From Lysobacterales bacterium (lineage in GTDB: Bacteria > Pseudomonadota > Gammaproteobacteria > Xanthomonadales > SZUA-38), in assembly GCA_030065125.1 (NCBI GenBank), contig JASJDM010000012.1, forward strand, positions 120,401 to 184,400: 64,000 nt of DNA, read 5' to 3'. Under the pieces are notes generated by a model. It was not told the DNA's origin and ran no database searches. It saw only the letters and a program-made list of their open reading frames with translations. Positions 32,966 to 41,271 of this stretch are shown here, in pieces. Position numbers and translations under genes: made by a program. Every line of letters begins with the position of its first letter. Within the stretch, counting starts at the first letter, position 1.

Positions 32966-34957
32966 ATGCCTGAATACCTAAGCCCAGGTGTCTATGTAGA
33001 AGAGGTTCCCAGCGGCCCTCGCCCTATCGAGGGAGTTGGCACGAGTACGGCCGGATTCGTTGGCCAGACCGAGCGGGGCCCGACACGGCCGCGACTGGTC
33101 ACAAGTCTGGGTGATTTCAGCCGCTGGTTTGGCGATTCCCTCGATCCCGCGGTGTCCTTTCTGCCCCTTGCTGTCCGGGGCTTCTTTGAGAATGGCGGAC
33201 GCCGGGCTTTTGTCGCCCGCGTGGTCAGCACCGACGGCGTCAATCCGGCGGTCAGATCATCGGTCAACATTCCCACTCAGGATGCGGCCGGCGTGGTCAT
33301 CGCCAACAACGTTCTCCAGGTCAATGCCATCGGCGCAGGCGGCTGGGGCAACCGGGTGGTGGTCTGGATCCGGCCAGCCAGCCGGGCGGACACCGCTGCA
33401 CTGCCGCCCCGGGACTGGTTCCGTATGACTGTCCTCTACTATCGGGATGGAATCCCGAACCCGTTTGTAGATCCCACCAATCCCGCCAATCTCTCCAACC
33501 CGCTGCGGCGGGAACCCGATGCCCTGGAGGATTTCGACGATCTGACCTTTGAGGCTGGCAGATCCAACAACGTGATGTCGGTGGTCAACGCCACGTCCAA
33601 GCTGATCGACGTACAGTTCTGGGATACCGTCAATAACCAGGCAGGCACTGCGGCCCGGGTCAGCGATTTTGGGGCAAACGCCGCAGCCGCCTTTGTCGAC
33701 CTTGCCACGGGCGATGCCGATACTGAGCTCAGGGTGCAGGCCGTCGGTCCAGGAACCTGGGCCAACGCCCTGACGGTGGACGTGGCCGCCGGCACCAACC
33801 CCAATACCTTCCGCATCGACATCAGCGCGGGCGGCGGTGTAGTGGAAAGCTACGACAACATCCCCGACGCCTCGCCCGGCCAGGCTTTGATGGCGGTCAA
33901 CGGGACCTCCAACCGGGTGCGCCTGTCGTGGAACCAGGCTAATCCGCCCAACGCCATTACGCCGACCCGTCCCAATGACGTCGCGGCGGCTGCTCTGGCC
34001 TCGGGCGCCGACAGCAACCTGACCAACGGCGCAGACGGAGCTGCCATTACGCCGGCGGACTACGCGGGCGATCCAGCGGATACGCCCGACGCCAGAACCG
34101 GTTTTGCAGGCCTGGAACTCATCGATGAGATCGCGCTTTTGATCGCGCCCGACGAGGTCAACGGCAATATCGCCAACAATTTCCAGATCACCACTGAGAT
34201 GGTGAATCAGTGCGAGCGCTTACGGGATCGGTTTGCGGTGCTCTCGGTGGCAGGCGGGAGCGGTGATGTTCAGAACATCAATCCGCCGCGGGATACCAGC
34301 TACGGCGCGGTTTACTACCCCTGGATTCGCATTTTCGACGCGCGCACCCAGGATACGTTGCTGGTTCCGCCGGCCGGGCACGTGGCAGGGATTTATGCCC
34401 GCACCGATATCGAACGCGGCGTGCATAAGGCCCCCGCCAACGAAGTAATCCGGGGAATGATTTACCGGGATATCAACGGGGTGCGCAAGCCCCTCGAATT
34501 CGACATCGGGCGTGGGGGGCAGGACATCCTCAACCCCAGGGGTGTGAACGTTATCCGGGATTTCCGTGGCGATGGGCGCAGCATCCGCGTATGGGGTGGC
34601 CGGACCATGTCCAGCGATCCCCAGTGGCGCTACGTCAACGTGCGCCGCCTGTTCCTGTTCGTGGAGGAGTCCATCGACGAAGGCACCCAATGGGTGGTTT
34701 TCGAACCCAACGACGAAGCCACCTGGGCCCGTGTGCGGCAGACCATTTCCAACTTCCTGCTGACGGTCTGGCGCAGCGGTGCTCTGCGAGGGCTCACTCA
34801 GGACGAAGCGTTTTTCGTGCGCTGTGACCGCACCACCATGACGGAGGCGGACATTGATGCCGGACGGCTGATCTGTGAGATCGGCATCGCGCCGGTGAAA
34901 CCGGCCGAGTTTGTGATTTTCCGAATCCAGCAAAAGACCCTGGAACAAACCGCCTGA
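32966..34957 (+). CDS. Contractile sheath protein 1
   Basis: 663 residues of the phage tail-sheath family. The N-terminus MPEYLSPGVYVEEVPSGPRP is the typical sheath linker arm that locks to neighbouring subunits. It is followed by AVRGFFENGGRRAFVARV. The C-terminal conserved domain contains YGAVYYPWIRI, VPPAGHVAGIYARTD, HKAPANEVI, GINxIR-like GVNVIRDFRGDGRSIRVWGG and the end DRTTMTEADIDAGRL. Sheath subunits form the contractile outer cylinder. It is longer than sheath 2 (527 residues), with extra material at about 200-380 that would face outward. Its C-terminus is followed by a strong ribosome site for the tube gene. Confidence 0.95.
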   Translation: MPEYLSPGVYVEEVPSGPRPIEGVGTSTAGFVGQTERGPTRPRLVTSLGDFSRWFGDSLDPAVSFLPLAVRGFFENGGRRAFVARVVSTDGVNPAVRSSVNIPTQDAAGVVIANNVLQVNAIGAGGWGNRVVVWIRPASRADTAALPPRDWFRMTVLYYRDGIPNPFVDPTNPANLSNPLRREPDALEDFDDLTFEAGRSNNVMSVVNATSKLIDVQFWDTVNNQAGTAARVSDFGANAAAAFVDLATGDADTELRVQAVGPGTWANALTVDVAAGTNPNTFRIDISAGGGVVESYDNIPDASPGQALMAVNGTSNRVRLSWNQANPPNAITPTRPNDVAAAALASGADSNLTNGADGAAITPADYAGDPADTPDARTGFAGLELIDEIALLIAPDEVNGNIANNFQITTEMVNQCERLRDRFAVLSVAGGSGDVQNINPPRDTSYGAVYYPWIRIFDARTQDTLLVPPAGHVAGIYARTDIERGVHKAPANEVIRGMIYRDINGVRKPLEFDIGRGGQDILNPRGVNVIRDFRGDGRSIRVWGGRTMSSDPQWRYVNVRRLFLFVEESIDEGTQWVVFEPNDEATWARVRQTISNFLLTVWRSGALRGLTQDEAFFVRCDRTTMTEADIDAGRLICEIGIAPVKPAEFVIFRIQQKTLEQTA

Positions 34958-34987
34958 CCCGTTTGAACCCTATTTGGAGGAATAAAC

Positions 34988-35449
34988 ATGCCCCCGGTAA
35001 TCAGAGAAGATCCCTACGGTGGTTATAACTTTCTCGTCACCGTCAATGGAGTGAGCGACGACGGAAACGCGGTCAGCGGCTCCTTTACCGAAGCTTCTGG
35101 TCTCGAGTCCGAAGTGGCGCCCATCGAATACCGCAACGGGAGTGAAGACATCACGGTCCGCAAGATCCCGGGCCTCAAGAAGTTCACCAACATTACGCTG
35201 AAGCGCGGCATCACCGGCGATATCGATTTCTGGAACTGGATTCTGGCGGCCATGGACGGTCAGGTGGAGCGTGCCGAAGGCTCGGTGACCCTGCTGGACG
35301 AAAATCGCCAGGAGGTCATGCGCTGGAACTTCCGGCGCGCCTGGCCATGCAAATGGACCGGCCCCGGCCTGAACGCGGCCAACAACGAGATCGCCATGGA
35401 GACCCTCGAGATCTGTCACGAAGGTCTGGAGATCGACGGGCAAGGTTGA
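34988..35449 (+). CDS. Tube protein 1 (gp19/Hcp-like)
   Basis: 153 residues of the T4 gp19-like tail tube family. Visible blocks are YNFLVTVNG, GSFTEASGLESEVAPIEYRNG, ITLKRGITGDIDFWNWI, and KWTGPGLNAANNEIAMETLEI. The subunits stack as hexameric rings to make the inner tube that is driven into a target. GGAGGAATAAAC before the ATG is the strongest ribosome site in the cluster, as expected for a high-copy subunit. The stop overlaps the ATG of sheath 2 (TGATG). Confidence 0.95.
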   Translation: MPPVIREDPYGGYNFLVTVNGVSDDGNAVSGSFTEASGLESEVAPIEYRNGSEDITVRKIPGLKKFTNITLKRGITGDIDFWNWILAAMDGQVERAEGSVTLLDENRQEVMRWNFRRAWPCKWTGPGLNAANNEIAMETLEICHEGLEIDGQG

Positions 35450-37032
35450 TGGCGCAGGCCTCGACACTCCCGGGCGTCCGGTTTCAGGTTCGCGCCGCTT
35501 CGGTCCCAGTGTCACCACTGCGGACCGATATCGGCGGTTTTGCCGGGCCGACCATGCGAGGTCCCGTGGGCGAGCCGGTTCGTCTGGAGGGGTGGCGCGA
35601 CTACATCGATCGTTTCGGTGGTCTCACCCGGGACGCCGACCTGCCGTTTGCCCTGCGGGGTTACTTCGAAAACGGCGGCGAAGTCGCCTATGTCGTCCGC
35701 ACCCTGGACACGGCCTCCGCGACCGCATCTGCGGTCTGGACCGTGGGGGCGCGGGACTCCGCCGATTTCAACCGCTGGGACGCCGAGTCGCCAGCCGGCG
35801 GCGGATTCGGGTTTCTGGACTACACCGTGGTTGCCAGCAGTCCCGGTGCATGGGCTAACGGCACGCGGGTTCGATTCGACTACCGGCTGGACGGCCGGGG
35901 CGGTGTCCCCAGGGTCAACATCGAGGTCCGCACCGGCGATGGCGCCGTTGAATCCCTGCTCGAATTGCCCACAACGGATCTGGGTGCGGCCGTGGCAGAA
36001 CGCTCCCGGTTGATTCGACTGGTTGCCCTGACGCCTGGTCCCACCGTGGTGGCCGACCCCGGGCCGCGGGTTTTGAACTGGGAGCCCGTCATACTGGCCG
36101 GTGGTTCCGATCTCTCGCCGGGATATCAGGACTACCTGAATGCCGCGACCCAGTTGGCCGGGCAGCGCGAGGTCGCGCTGCTGGCCATGCCGGATCTGGA
36201 CCGGATGGTGGGCTCACCGGAACAGCGCAGTCAGGTTCTGGCAACGCTGATTGCCCTTTCAGAGGCCGCCCATGATCGGCTCGTGGTTGTGGGTATCCCT
36301 GAGGAGATCCGTTACTTCGAGGAGGTCCTCGACTGGCTCGCGGACCGCCGTGCCGGTCTGGACGAGACCGCGGCCAGATCGCTGGCTGTCTATCATCCCT
36401 GGATCCGGGTGGCCGATCCGCTGGGCGGCATCAACCGTCCACTGCGGGAGGTGTCCCCAGTGGGCCATGTGGCCGGCGTAATCAGTCGGCTTGACCGGGA
36501 GCGGGGGGCTCACCACACGCCGGCTAACGCTGCATTGCTGGATGCTGTCGACCTGGCGCACGCGTACAGCGCTGAGGATCAGGGCGCCCTGGCCATGGCC
36601 GGTATCAACCCGCTGCGATGCGCGCCGGGCCGGGGTCTGGTGGTCTGGGGCGGACGAACCGCGGTGGAAGCAGCGGTGGGCCTGACCGGTCTGTTTATCG
36701 CCCATCGGCGCCTGATCCATCGACTCGTGCGTGCCATCCGCCGGGTGGCTGAGCCCCTGGTGTTCGATACCAACGGGCCCGATCTCTGGCTCAAGCTGGT
36801 CCGGGCCATCACCCACCTGCTGCTGGAGGCCTTCCGCGCCGGTGCTCTCCAGGGTGTGCGACCGGAGCACGCGTTTCTGGTCCGCTGCGACGAGACCAAT
36901 AACCCGCCGGAGTCCATCGACCTGGGCCGTGTCGTGTGCGACGTCAGCCTGGCCCCTGCAGTACCCATGGAATTCATCACACTCAGGATCGCGCTCAGCC
37001 GTGAGGCTGGCCTGGAGGTACTGGAATCATGA
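35449..37032 (+). CDS. Contractile sheath protein 2
   Basis: 527 residues, a paralogue of the first sheath. Corresponding blocks are ALRGYFENGGEVAYVVRT, SLAVYHPWIRVADPLG, VSPVGHVAGVISRLDRERG, HHTPANAALLDAVDL, GINPLRCAPGRGLVVWGGRT and LVRCDETNNPPESIDLGRVVCD. The N-terminal arm is shorter than in sheath 1. In PVC/Afp particles several sheath paralogues occupy different heights, and this copy may form the baseplate-proximal ring. It overlaps the tube 1 stop by 1 bp and the next gene by 4 bp. Confidence 0.93.
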   Translation: MAQASTLPGVRFQVRAASVPVSPLRTDIGGFAGPTMRGPVGEPVRLEGWRDYIDRFGGLTRDADLPFALRGYFENGGEVAYVVRTLDTASATASAVWTVGARDSADFNRWDAESPAGGGFGFLDYTVVASSPGAWANGTRVRFDYRLDGRGGVPRVNIEVRTGDGAVESLLELPTTDLGAAVAERSRLIRLVALTPGPTVVADPGPRVLNWEPVILAGGSDLSPGYQDYLNAATQLAGQREVALLAMPDLDRMVGSPEQRSQVLATLIALSEAAHDRLVVVGIPEEIRYFEEVLDWLADRRAGLDETAARSLAVYHPWIRVADPLGGINRPLREVSPVGHVAGVISRLDRERGAHHTPANAALLDAVDLAHAYSAEDQGALAMAGINPLRCAPGRGLVVWGGRTAVEAAVGLTGLFIAHRRLIHRLVRAIRRVAEPLVFDTNGPDLWLKLVRAITHLLLEAFRAGALQGVRPEHAFLVRCDETNNPPESIDLGRVVCDVSLAPAVPMEFITLRIALSREAGLEVLES

Positions 37033-37559
37033 TGGCTGACCCCGTACCTGGTTTCCGATTTCTGGTCACCCTCGACAATGCCGACGCATATCTGCCGTCG
37101 GCCCAGGCGGCGCTGCTGCCGGAGATTGCGCCGGGAGAATTCAAAGAGGCCAAGGGCCTCGGTGCCGACCTCGAGGTCATGGGGTATCCGGAGGGCGGTG
37201 TCAACGATTTTGTCCATCAGCTTCCGGTTCGTCATTCGTGGAATCGAATTGTGCTCAACCGGGGCGTGGTGAAGGATCTGGTGCTCTGGCAGTGGTACCA
37301 GGCCGGGCTGACGCAATCCCTGGGGGCGCGCCGGGATGGTTCCGTGATCCTGCTCAACGAAGCCGGAGAAAGCCTGATGGCCTGGGATTTCAAAGGCGGT
37401 ATTGCGGCCAAGTGGACCGGCCCGGAACTCAACGCGATGGAAAACGCCATCGCCATCGAGACCCTGGAGATAGCGCATCAGGGTCTGAATCTCAACGTGA
37501 TGGGAGGCACCCTCGATGTGGGTGCCGTCGTCGACGCAGTTGTGGGGTTTTTTGACTGA
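37029..37559 (+). CDS. Tube protein 2 (Pvc5-like tube initiator)
   Basis: 176 residues of the gp19-like family, starting at ATG 37029 or 37032. Shared blocks with tube 1 are GFRFLVTLDN, GEFKEAKGLGADLEVMGY, RIVLNRGVVKDLVLWQWY and KWTGPELNAMENAIAIETLEI. The C-terminal addition (VMGGTLDVGAVVDAVVGFF) is hydrophobic. A second, divergent tube protein usually adapts the tube to the baseplate hub. It overlaps the next gene as TGATG. Confidence 0.9.
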   Translation: MMADPVPGFRFLVTLDNADAYLPSAQAALLPEIAPGEFKEAKGLGADLEVMGYPEGGVNDFVHQLPVRHSWNRIVLNRGVVKDLVLWQWYQAGLTQSLGARRDGSVILLNEAGESLMAWDFKGGIAAKWTGPELNAMENAIAIETLEIAHQGLNLNVMGGTLDVGAVVDAVVGFFD

Positions 37560-37741
37560 TGGTCACGATCCAGAACCTGGAAGTCCAGTTTGACGTGGAA
37601 GGCAGCGACGAAGAGCAGATGTTCCTCGAGATGTTCAACCGCTACATCGATGAATGGAACCGTCGGCGGGAAGACCAGGCCCAGGTCCGAAAGGCCATGA
37701 TGCGCGACCGCGGTCTCGGTGACCGGATTGACGGGGAATGA
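37559..37741 (+). CDS. Small Pvc6-like (DUF5908-type) protein
   Basis: 60 residues: an N-terminal beta-strand segment (VTIQNLEVQFDVEGSDEE) followed by one charged helix (FLEMFNRYIDEWNRRREDQ). Size, layout and location between the second tube and the LysM baseplate gene match Pvc6/DUF5908 proteins, whose precise role is unclear. Residue-level similarity is weak, so the family call rests partly on position. Confidence 0.65.
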   Translation: MVTIQNLEVQFDVEGSDEEQMFLEMFNRYIDEWNRRREDQAQVRKAMMRDRGLGDRIDGE

Positions 37742-37745
37742 ACGC

Positions 37746-38408
37746 ATGCTGACGCCTAACAATTCAGCCGGTCAAGGCCTTGTGCGTGCCTACCTGGAAG
37801 TGCTCGTTCCCAAGGGGGTGCCACAGCCCGTGATCCCGCTGAAATTCAATCCAACCGAATATCAGCTCCAGAAAACCAATAACTTTGCCGAGATTCCCAT
37901 ACCCGGCCTGGAATCGCCGCCCATTCAGTTCGTCAGGGGCGCCAGCGAGAAGCTGATTGCGGAACTGCTGGCTGATACGTCCGATACCCTGGAGGACGTT
38001 CGCAAGAAGTACACCGACGGTCTTCGCGACCTGATGCGCATCAACACGGACCTGCATGCGCCGCCCATTGTGAGGCTGACCTGGGACGACCAGGTTTTTA
38101 AGGGCGTAGTGGAGAGCCTGAATATCACGTTCACGCTGTTTACGCCCGACGGAATTCCCATCCGCGCCAAGCTCAACCTGACCCTGAAAGAGTATCGCCC
38201 GGTCGAGGTTCAGGTGAAGGACACACCCAAATCCTCGCCGGACGTCGACAAGCGCTACACCGTGCGCCGGGGCGACAGCCTGGCGAGCGTTTCGGCCATG
38301 GCCTACGCCGACCCCGAGCAGTGGCGTGAAATCGCCGAGGAAAACGACATCGTCGATCCACGAAGCCTGGAGCCTGGCCAGGTGCTGCGAATTCCAAGGC
38401 TGAGGTAG
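37746..38408 (+). CDS. LysM-containing baseplate/hub protein (gp53/Pvc7-like)
   Basis: 220 residues from the ATG at 37746. The N-terminal two thirds contain the CIS tube-associated pattern VIPLKFNPTEYQLQKTNNFAEIPIPG, split here across two short blocks, and LRDLMRINTDLHAPPIVRLTW. A LysM domain closes the protein (YTVRRGDSLASVSAM, then IVDPRSLEPGQVLRIP). In related machines this protein clamps the tube-to-hub junction. The adjoining genes are the gp27-like hub (3 bp downstream) and Pvc6-like protein. Confidence 0.9.
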   Translation: MLTPNNSAGQGLVRAYLEVLVPKGVPQPVIPLKFNPTEYQLQKTNNFAEIPIPGLESPPIQFVRGASEKLIAELLADTSDTLEDVRKKYTDGLRDLMRINTDLHAPPIVRLTWDDQVFKGVVESLNITFTLFTPDGIPIRAKLNLTLKEYRPVEVQVKDTPKSSPDVDKRYTVRRGDSLASVSAMAYADPEQWREIAEENDIVDPRSLEPGQVLRIPRLR

Positions 38409-38411
38409 GGC

Positions 38412-39557
38412 ATGCAGGCGGTCAGAAACAGCGGTTTGCCCAGCACCGACTACTACGCGCCGGATTTTCGCGTGGAGGTTGAAGGTCAGGAACTGGACCC
38501 AGAGTCCCAGGGGGACGTTCTGGAGCTCAAGGTTTCCATGGATATGGAGAACATGGCCAGCTTCGATATGACCATCAATAACTGGGACGACAAGACCGTC
38601 GCCTTCAAGTACAGCGACGGGGATTTGTTTGACGTCGGCAACCGGGTCCACGTCATGATGGGGTACGCGGGCAACCTGCTCTCCATGGTTTCGGGCGAGA
38701 TTTCCAGCGTCACACCGAAATTTCCCGAGACCGGTCCCTCGTCCCTCACCGTGGGTGGCCTGGATGGCCTTTTCAAGCTGCGCGACAAAAAAGCCGCGGA
38801 TGGCGACATCACCAAGTTCACCAAAATGGCGGACTGGCAGATTGCGGAATACATAGCACAGATCAACGGCCTGAAATCGAAGGTCACCCGCGAGGGCCAG
38901 GTGCATAACGAGGTCGTGCTGAAGAACCAGGACTACGCCACCTTTTTGATGGAGCGCGCCAAGCGCATCGATTTTGATTGTTTCGTGCTGACCGATCCGG
39001 ACAGCGGAGAGGCGACGCTGCATTTCGTCAAACCCAGCGACGGCCGGGACAGCAGCCGGATCCGGGTATACCAGTTTCGCTGGGGTGAGAGCCTGATCAA
39101 CTTCATGCCCACCATCAACCTGTCCAGGCAGGTGGCCAAGGTCACCGTGCGCGGCTGGGACGACCGCACCAAGCAGGCCATCGTCGCTACCGCGGGGCCA
39201 GAGGACCTGCCGGGCGCAGGTAAGTCTTCCGGCGGAAAGAGCGGGCCGGAAGCGGCAGCAGCGAATCCCTCATCAAAAAAGGAAGTCGTGGTGGACGCGC
39301 CAGTGAACAGCGAGCAGGAGGCGAAGGATCTGGCGGTCAGCCTGCTGACCGAGCGCGCCTATGAATTCATTACCGGTACTGGAACGGTGATCGGCCTTCC
39401 CGACCTGCGTCATGGCGACAACATCGAACTGCTGGGCATCGGCAAGCGGTTTGACGGGACCTACTACGTGAAAAAGGTGGACCACATGATCAATAACTCA
39501 GGCTACAAGACCCAGTTTGAAGTCCGACGGATCTATGACGGAGGCACGAAGAAATGA
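38412..39557 (+). CDS. gp27-like hub protein (phage late control D family)
   Basis: 381 residues. The first half of a VgrG-like hub: DYYAPDFRVEVEGQEL, a tube-like domain with FDMTINNWDDKT and GNRVHVMMGYAG, and a middle part with FLMERAKRIDFDCFVLTDP. A flexible Gly/Ser/Ala/Lys linker (about 255-285) precedes the last domain (DLRHGDNIELLGIGKRFDGTYYVKKVDH, in two blocks). It forms the trimeric hub that connects the hexameric tube to the spike. In type VI VgrG the hub and spike are fused, whereas here the spike base is the next gene, overlapping by 4 bp. Confidence 0.92.
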   Translation: MQAVRNSGLPSTDYYAPDFRVEVEGQELDPESQGDVLELKVSMDMENMASFDMTINNWDDKTVAFKYSDGDLFDVGNRVHVMMGYAGNLLSMVSGEISSVTPKFPETGPSSLTVGGLDGLFKLRDKKAADGDITKFTKMADWQIAEYIAQINGLKSKVTREGQVHNEVVLKNQDYATFLMERAKRIDFDCFVLTDPDSGEATLHFVKPSDGRDSSRIRVYQFRWGESLINFMPTINLSRQVAKVTVRGWDDRTKQAIVATAGPEDLPGAGKSSGGKSGPEAAAANPSSKKEVVVDAPVNSEQEAKDLAVSLLTERAYEFITGTGTVIGLPDLRHGDNIELLGIGKRFDGTYYVKKVDHMINNSGYKTQFEVRRIYDGGTKK

Positions 39558-40099
39558 AGCACGGTATTCCGCGTTCGCGGTCAACCGATCGCCGCTACTA
39601 CGGGGTGTTCGAGGGCATAGTCTCGAACGTGGACGATCCCGAAAACGAGGGCCGGGTGAAGGTCAAGTATCCCTGGTTCAACGAGGACATGGAAAGCGAA
39701 TGGTCGCCGGTGGCCCAGTTTTTTGCCGGCTCCGACCATGGTTCGTTTTTCATTCCCGAGCTTAAATCCCTCGTGCTGTGCTGCTGCCGTCACGGCGACC
39801 TGCGCAAGCCCGTCATTATCGGCGGCATGTACAACGGCAAGGACAAACCTCACTCGGACCATGTGCGCAAGCGGCAGATCGCCTCCGAGCGTGGCCACAA
39901 GCTCACCATGATCGACTCCAAGGGGGACAGCGCAGGTGCTCTGGTTCTGGAAGACGCCAGCGGATGCAAGATCACGCTTTCCTCCACCGGCCATGTCGTC
40001 ATCAAGGCATGCGGTGCGCTGACCTTTGACGCACCCATTATCACCTTTCGCGGCAAGGGCTATACCCGCGTGCTGACGCCCAACAACAACCCCGTTTAG
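39554..40099 (+). CDS. gp5-like spike base (baseplate assembly protein V family)
   Basis: 181 residues. The OB-fold is recognisable: YYGVFEGIVSNVDDPENEGRVKVKYPW (two blocks), then SDHGSFFIPELKSLVLCCC and KPVIIGGMYNGKDKP. The C-terminal segment (LTMIDSKGDSAGALVLEDASG, CKITLSSTGHVVIKACG) has the short repeats of a trimeric beta-helical spike. The family forms the needle base below the hub. Three adjacent cysteines (LCCCRHG) are unusual. Confidence 0.92.
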   Translation: MKHGIPRSRSTDRRYYGVFEGIVSNVDDPENEGRVKVKYPWFNEDMESEWSPVAQFFAGSDHGSFFIPELKSLVLCCCRHGDLRKPVIIGGMYNGKDKPHSDHVRKRQIASERGHKLTMIDSKGDSAGALVLEDASGCKITLSSTGHVVIKACGALTFDAPIITFRGKGYTRVLTPNNNPV

Positions 40100-40105
40100 A
40101 TCGCG

Positions 40106-40867
40106 ATGCCGAATATCGACATTCCAGTCCCCGAGGAATTGAGCGAGCTGCTCGCGGCGCCCAAATGCCTCGACGTCTCGTTGCCGCCGCCAAAGCAGTT
40201 GAGCGTCACGCTGCCCAGCGGTGGATCGCTCAAATCACTGCAGGACATGGGCAAGAGCATTCCAACGGACTGTTCGCTGACCTTCAGTCTGATGCTCCAG
40301 ATCTCACCGCTGCTGGCGAGCATGGATTGCCTCCTCAAGATCCTCAAGCTCCTCAAGCCGATGAGCGATGCGATTACCAGTTTTCCGCCCACGCCCAAGG
40401 TCATCAAGGAAGTGGCAGATGCCGTGGCGGACCTGGTGCCCTGTTTTGCCATGCTGACGCCGGCCGGCATGATTCCCTTCGTTCGGGATATCCTTTGCCT
40501 GATCCTGGCAGTCCTGCGCTGCCTCATCGGCCAGCTCAACACCCTGGCCGAGATCATGGGTGGTCTGACCCTGCAGCTCAAAGCCGCCGAGGAGGCAGGA
40601 AACAAGGATCTTGCCGAAACCCTCAAGTGTGCCCAGGAAAACTCCCTGACGTCGCTGGCCCACCTGATGCAGGGCATGGAACCCATTACGGCGATCATGG
40701 ACCTGATGGCACCGATGCTCAGTATTGCTGGCGTGCAGGCAATTCAGATGCCCGCTCTGGGCGACGACACCAGCGCCGAGGGCATTCAGCAGACCACCGA
40801 CACGCTGCAGCAGGTCGTCGACACGATCCAGGGAATCGTGGACGGGCTGGGAGGATGTCCGTCGTGA
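40106..40867 (+). CDS. Cys-containing helical protein in the spike-tip gene position
   Basis: 253 residues, family not recognised. After an extended N-terminus (VPEELSELLAAPKCLDVSLPPP) the protein is mostly amphipathic to hydrophobic helix (MDCLLKILKLLKPMSDAI, FVRDILCLILAVLRCLIGQL), ending with a Gln/Thr-rich helix. It has nine or so cysteines spread along its length. The gene sits between the gp5-like spike and gp25, where PVC-type loci carry the PAAR-like tip, yet no PAAR pattern is seen. It could be a chaperone, tip substitute or hydrophobic cargo. It overlaps gp25 by 4 bp (GTGA). Confidence 0.65.
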   Translation: MPNIDIPVPEELSELLAAPKCLDVSLPPPKQLSVTLPSGGSLKSLQDMGKSIPTDCSLTFSLMLQISPLLASMDCLLKILKLLKPMSDAITSFPPTPKVIKEVADAVADLVPCFAMLTPAGMIPFVRDILCLILAVLRCLIGQLNTLAEIMGGLTLQLKAAEEAGNKDLAETLKCAQENSLTSLAHLMQGMEPITAIMDLMAPMLSIAGVQAIQMPALGDDTSAEGIQQTTDTLQQVVDTIQGIVDGLGGCPS

Positions 40868-41271
40868 GCGAAGCGGGTTTCCTCGGCCGCGGCTGGCGGT
40901 TTCCGATTCGCCCCGATGCCACCGGCGGACTCGGCTACGTCGAGGGTGATGCCAATATTGAGCAGTCGCTGAAACTGCTGCTGATGACGGCCCTGGGTGA
41001 GCGCGTCATGCGCCCCGGATTTGGATGCGAGGCACCACGGCTGGTGTTTGCACCCGGCAGCGTCCAGTATCTTAGGCTGCTGGAGACCTCGGTGCGGGAG
41101 GCGGTCCGGGACTGGGAACCCCGCGTGGACCTGGAAGACGTCGTGGCCGAGGTAGTACCCGGTGACCAGAACCGGGTAAACGTCAATATCGACTACCGCA
41201 TCCGCAGCAGCAACACCCGCAGCAATCTGGTGTTTCCGTTTTATCTCGGTCAGCTGGAGCTGGAGACATGA
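40864..41271 (+). CDS. gp25-like baseplate wedge protein
   Basis: 135 residues from the GTG at 40864, chosen because GGGAGG ends 9 bp upstream; an ATG at 40855 lies too close to it. GPW/gp25 family blocks: GRGWRFPIRPDATGGLGYVEG, LLLMTALGERVMRPGFGCEA (the conserved EPRxE-like turn region), and VNVNIDYRIRSSNTRSNLVFPF. gp25 nucleates sheath assembly on the baseplate. It overlaps the next gene by 4 bp. Confidence 0.93.
   Translation: MSEAGFLGRGWRFPIRPDATGGLGYVEGDANIEQSLKLLLMTALGERVMRPGFGCEAPRLVFAPGSVQYLRLLETSVREAVRDWEPRVDLEDVVAEVVPGDQNRVNVNIDYRIRSSNTRSNLVFPFYLGQLELET

Noticed and set aside
37764..39023. A 419-codon minus-strand frame across the LysM and hub genes
   Set aside because: Antisense to two well-recognised baseplate genes; explained by GC-rich codon bias.
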